Source: Pseudomonadota bacterium
GTDB taxonomy: Bacteria; Pseudomonadota; Alphaproteobacteria; Rhizobiales; Devosiaceae
Direction: 5' to 3'
DNA length: 25,316 bases
Assembly: GCA_023390785.1 (NCBI GenBank)
Contig: JAEWCE010000126.1
Coordinates: forward strand, 1 to 25,316
Shown in pieces: positions 23,436 to 25,316 of this stretch. Position numbers and translations under genes: made by a program. The notes under the pieces are model-generated. The model searched no databases and had not been told where the DNA came from. It saw only the letters and a list, made by a program, of their open reading frames with translations. How positions within the stretch are numbered: the first letter of the stretch is position 1; each line of letters opens with the position of its first letter.

Positions 23436-24413
23436 CTACTGCACCTTGGCGCCGGCGGCCTCGATCACCTTCGCCCATTTCGTGGTTTCCTCGGCGAGGA
23501 ATTTGCCGAACGCCGCGCCGGAAATGGTGCCCGGCTCGGCGCCGAGTTCGGTGAAGCGCTTTTGCACGTCCGGCATCTTCAGGATGGCGGCGATTTCGCT
23601 TTCCAGCTTCTGCAGCACCGGCGCGGGCGTCTTCGCCGGCGCGACGAGGCCGAACCAGGCGGAGGCCTCAAAGCCCGGCACGCCGGATTCGGCCACCGTC
23701 GGCACGTCCGGCATGGCGGTGGCGCGCTTGGCGCCCGCCACCGCAATCGCCTTCACGCGTTTGCCCTGCACCTGCGGCAGCACCGCCGGCATGTTGTCGA
23801 ACATCATCGGGATATGTCCGGCCACCAGATCGTTCATCGCCGGCGCGGCGCCCTTGTAGGGGACGTGCACGATGTTGATGCCGGCCATGCTCTTCAGCAA
23901 TTCGCCAGCGAGGTGGTTGGTGGAGCCGTTGCCGGAGGAGCCGAAATTGATGCTGCCCGGCTTCGCCTTGGCCAGCGCCAGCAGGTCCTTCACGTTGCCG
24001 GCCTGCACCGACGGATGCACCATCAGCACGATCGGCACCGCGGCGATCAGCGACACCGGCGCGAAGGCCTTGGACGGATCGAAGGGCAGGTTCTTGTAGA
24101 GCGCGGCATTGGCGGTCAGCGGGCCGGGCGCGGTGAGCAGCAGCGTGTAGCCGTCCGGGTCGGAGCTTGCGACCGCCTCGGCGCCGATATTGCCGCCGGC
24201 GCCGCCGCGATTCTCCACGATGAATTGCTGGCTGGTCCGCTCCGACAGCTTCTGCGCCATGATGCGCGCGATGATGTCGTTGGAACCGCCGGCCGGGAAC
24301 GGCACCACGATCTTCACGACGCGGGAGGGGTAATCTTGGGCGCTGGCGGTGCCGGCCAGGGCGAAGGCGGAGACGCAGGCGGCCAGAAAGGCGCGGCGGC
24401 AAAAGAGCGGCAT
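23436..24413 (-). CDS. Bug-family tripartite tricarboxylate-type solute-binding protein
   Basis: A 325-aa periplasmic receptor of the Bug (TctC-like) family that binds carboxylates or other small anions. The signal peptide RRAFLAACVSAFALAGTASA ends at AQDYPSR. Family motifs are VVKIVVPFPAGGSNDIIARIMAQKL, VENRGGAGGNIGAEAVA, GYTLLLTAPGPLTANAALY, LPFDPSKAFAPVSLIA and NFGSSGNGSTNHLAGELL. The ATG at 24413 has GAGGA eight bases upstream. The partner membrane proteins (TctA, TctB) are not in the window, so it is an orphan receptor, as most Bug proteins are. Ligand unknown. The neighbouring hydrolase-fold gene may share its substrate context (inference). Confidence 0.93.
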   Translation of the reverse strand: MPLFCRRAFLAACVSAFALAGTASAQDYPSRVVKIVVPFPAGGSNDIIARIMAQKLSERTSQQFIVENRGGAGGNIGAEAVASSDPDGYTLLLTAPGPLTANAALYKNLPFDPSKAFAPVSLIAAVPIVLMVHPSVQAGNVKDLLALAKAKPGSINFGSSGNGSTNHLAGELLKSMAGINIVHVPYKGAAPAMNDLVAGHIPMMFDNMPAVLPQVQGKRVKAIAVAGAKRATAMPDVPTVAESGVPGFEASAWFGLVAPAKTPAPVLQKLESEIAAILKMPDVQKRFTELGAEPGTISGAAFGKFLAEETTKWAKVIEAAGAKVQ

Positions 24414-24563
24414 CGGACGTTTCCTCATGCGGTTTCGGATTTGTTTGGGGCGCGGAGCTTTACCGTGCGGCGGCAGGGCGTCAACCTGGGCCGGCTGCGG
24501 CTTGCGCGCACGCGGCGCAAGGGCCATGTATCGGTCCTGTGCCTGTCAGCGGAGGACTGGGCC

Positions 24564-24932
24564 ATGCGGTCACGACGGACGGAGTTTGGTGCCGGCGCCT
24601 ATGCGGCGCGGGACGCGGCGGCCGACGAGCGGGTCGTGCGCGCCGGTTTCTGGCGCAAGCTGACGCGCCATGCCGGCAAGCTGCCATTCGCCGAGGATCT
24701 GCTCGCGGTCTATTACTGCGCCTTCGACCGGGAGACGCCGCTGCAGGTGCGGGCGGTGCTGCTCGGCGCGCTCGCCTATTTCGTCATGCCGTTCGACGCC
24801 GTTCCCGATGTGGTGCCGATGCTCGGCTTCACCGACGACGCGGCGATGCTGGCGGCGGCGATGAAGCTCGTGATCGATGCGATCCGCCCGGAACACCGGG
24901 AAGCGGCAAGAGCGAAGCTGGCGCAGGACTGA
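24564..24932 (+). CDS. YkvA/DUF1232 family protein
   Basis: A 122-aa protein of the YkvA family. The domain signature is LLAVYYCAFDRETPLQVRAVLLGALAYFVMPFDAVPDVVPMLGFTDDAAML (about residues 45-95), ending in a short basic helix (IRPEHREAARAKL). The conserved PFDAVPD motif is central. Family function is not established; the hydrophobic middle suggests membrane association. GGAGGA seven bases before the ATG at 24564 supports the start. It is divergent from the Bug gene and convergent with the permease gene 22 bp downstream. The open frame continues upstream but has no family sequence there. Confidence 0.88.
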   Translation: MRSRRTEFGAGAYAARDAAADERVVRAGFWRKLTRHAGKLPFAEDLLAVYYCAFDRETPLQVRAVLLGALAYFVMPFDAVPDVVPMLGFTDDAAMLAAAMKLVIDAIRPEHREAARAKLAQD

Positions 24933-24954
24933 GCGGGCGCGCAGCCTCGAACCC

Positions 24955-25316
24955 TCACAGCCTCGCGAACAATTGCGGCAGCGATGACGCCAGCAGCGCG
25001 ATGCCGGCGAGGGTCAGAAGGCCGAGCACGATGACGCGGAAGGCGGCCTCGGAGATGCCGATATAGAGGCGGGTGCCGAGGAAGGTCGGTATCAGCATCG
25101 CCGGCGCGACGATCGCCAGCATCGGCAGCATTTCGCGGGTCACGACGCCGGTCGCCACATAGGTGAGCATGGTCAGCGCCAGGATGCCGAGATTGAAGTT
25201 CTGAATGACGGCGCGCTGCGCATCCTTCTGCAGGCCGCGCAACGAGCACCACAGGGTCGGGACAGCGCCGGCAAGTCCGCCGATGCTGCTCATGATGCCG
25301 CCGATCAGCCCGACAA
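24955..25316 (-). CDS. TSUP (TauE/SafE) family permease, 5' end outside window
   Basis: The C-terminal roughly 120 residues of a sulfite exporter TauE/SafE-type permease; the gene runs off the right edge. Visible features are LIGGIMSSIGGLAGAVPTLWCSLRGL, in which the G-x-G-rich loop following a TM is typical of the family repeat, QRAVIQNFNLGI, then four further TM helices including MLPMLAIVAPAMLIPTFLGTRLYIGI and FRVIVLGLLTLAGIALLASSL. The family exports or imports sulfur- or carbon-containing anions; the substrate cannot be told here. The C-terminus FARL is short, as usual. Confidence 0.85.
   Translation of the reverse strand, partial: VGLIGGIMSSIGGLAGAVPTLWCSLRGLQKDAQRAVIQNFNLGILALTMLTYVATGVVTREMLPMLAIVAPAMLIPTFLGTRLYIGISEAAFRVIVLGLLTLAGIALLASSLPQLFARL

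Noticed and set aside
23328..24563. Long forward frame upstream of and fused to the YkvA gene
   Set aside because: It is antisense to the Bug gene. Family sequence begins only after the ATG at 24564, which has its own GGAGGA.

Overview
The window looks like a chromosomal segment of an alphaproteobacterium, most likely in the Hyphomicrobiales (Devosia-like is a guess, not shown). The evidence is a full-length CtrA, a SciP-type CtrA co-regulator, a FlbD-type sigma-54 activator, a flagellar gene order matching the Caulobacter fliF-fliG-fliH(flbE)-fliN-flbD-flhA operon, clustered GANTC sites in regulatory DNA, high GC content, and an EcfG-like stress promoter.

Layout. 1-742: gene-free DNA with a stem-loop repeat, a 13-bp inverted repeat and the ctrA terminator. 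743-3612: ctrA (minus) diverging from fliI-fliJ (plus) across a TTAA-rich, GANTC-rich intergenic region. 3657-9163: non-flagellar genes, namely a GNAT acetyltransferase, an exported PRC-barrel protein with its own terminator and stress-type promoter, L-serine dehydratase, a small membrane protein, a zinc metallopeptidase and a polytopic membrane protein. 9160-19546 (all minus): fliK-flgD, then sciP, then fliF-fliG-fliH-fliN-flbD-flhA. 19714-22271: mnmA, a two-TM protein of unknown function, and two tiny membrane proteins. 22280-25316: palindromic repeats, a divergent alpha/beta-hydrolase-fold protein, a Bug-type solute-binding protein, a YkvA/DUF1232 protein and a truncated TSUP permease.

How it fits together. 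CtrA is the cell-cycle master regulator and probably activates the fliF operon (TTAA-N7-TTTA box, about 75 bp upstream) and sciP (two boxes). SciP would then damp CtrA output. The fliF operon makes the MS ring, the switch and the export gate plus FlbD, which with sigma-54 should switch on later genes. A clean -24/-12 promoter (TGGCAT-N5-TTGC) sits before fliK-flgD, with repeated CGGCAA/TTGCCG half-sites upstream. The same core recurs as a 7-1-7 palindrome upstream of fliF. This is a compact, legible copy of the Caulobacter-type flagellar hierarchy.

I found no wholly new system. The points most worth a second look are the hydrolase-fold protein whose nucleophile is Lys and whose catalytic acid is missing, with an abnormal 5' end next to a repeat; the candidate FlbD sites; the sigma-54 promoter that invalidates the only usual start codon of fliK; and the Ser/Met-rich exported PRC-barrel protein under a probable EcfG promoter.
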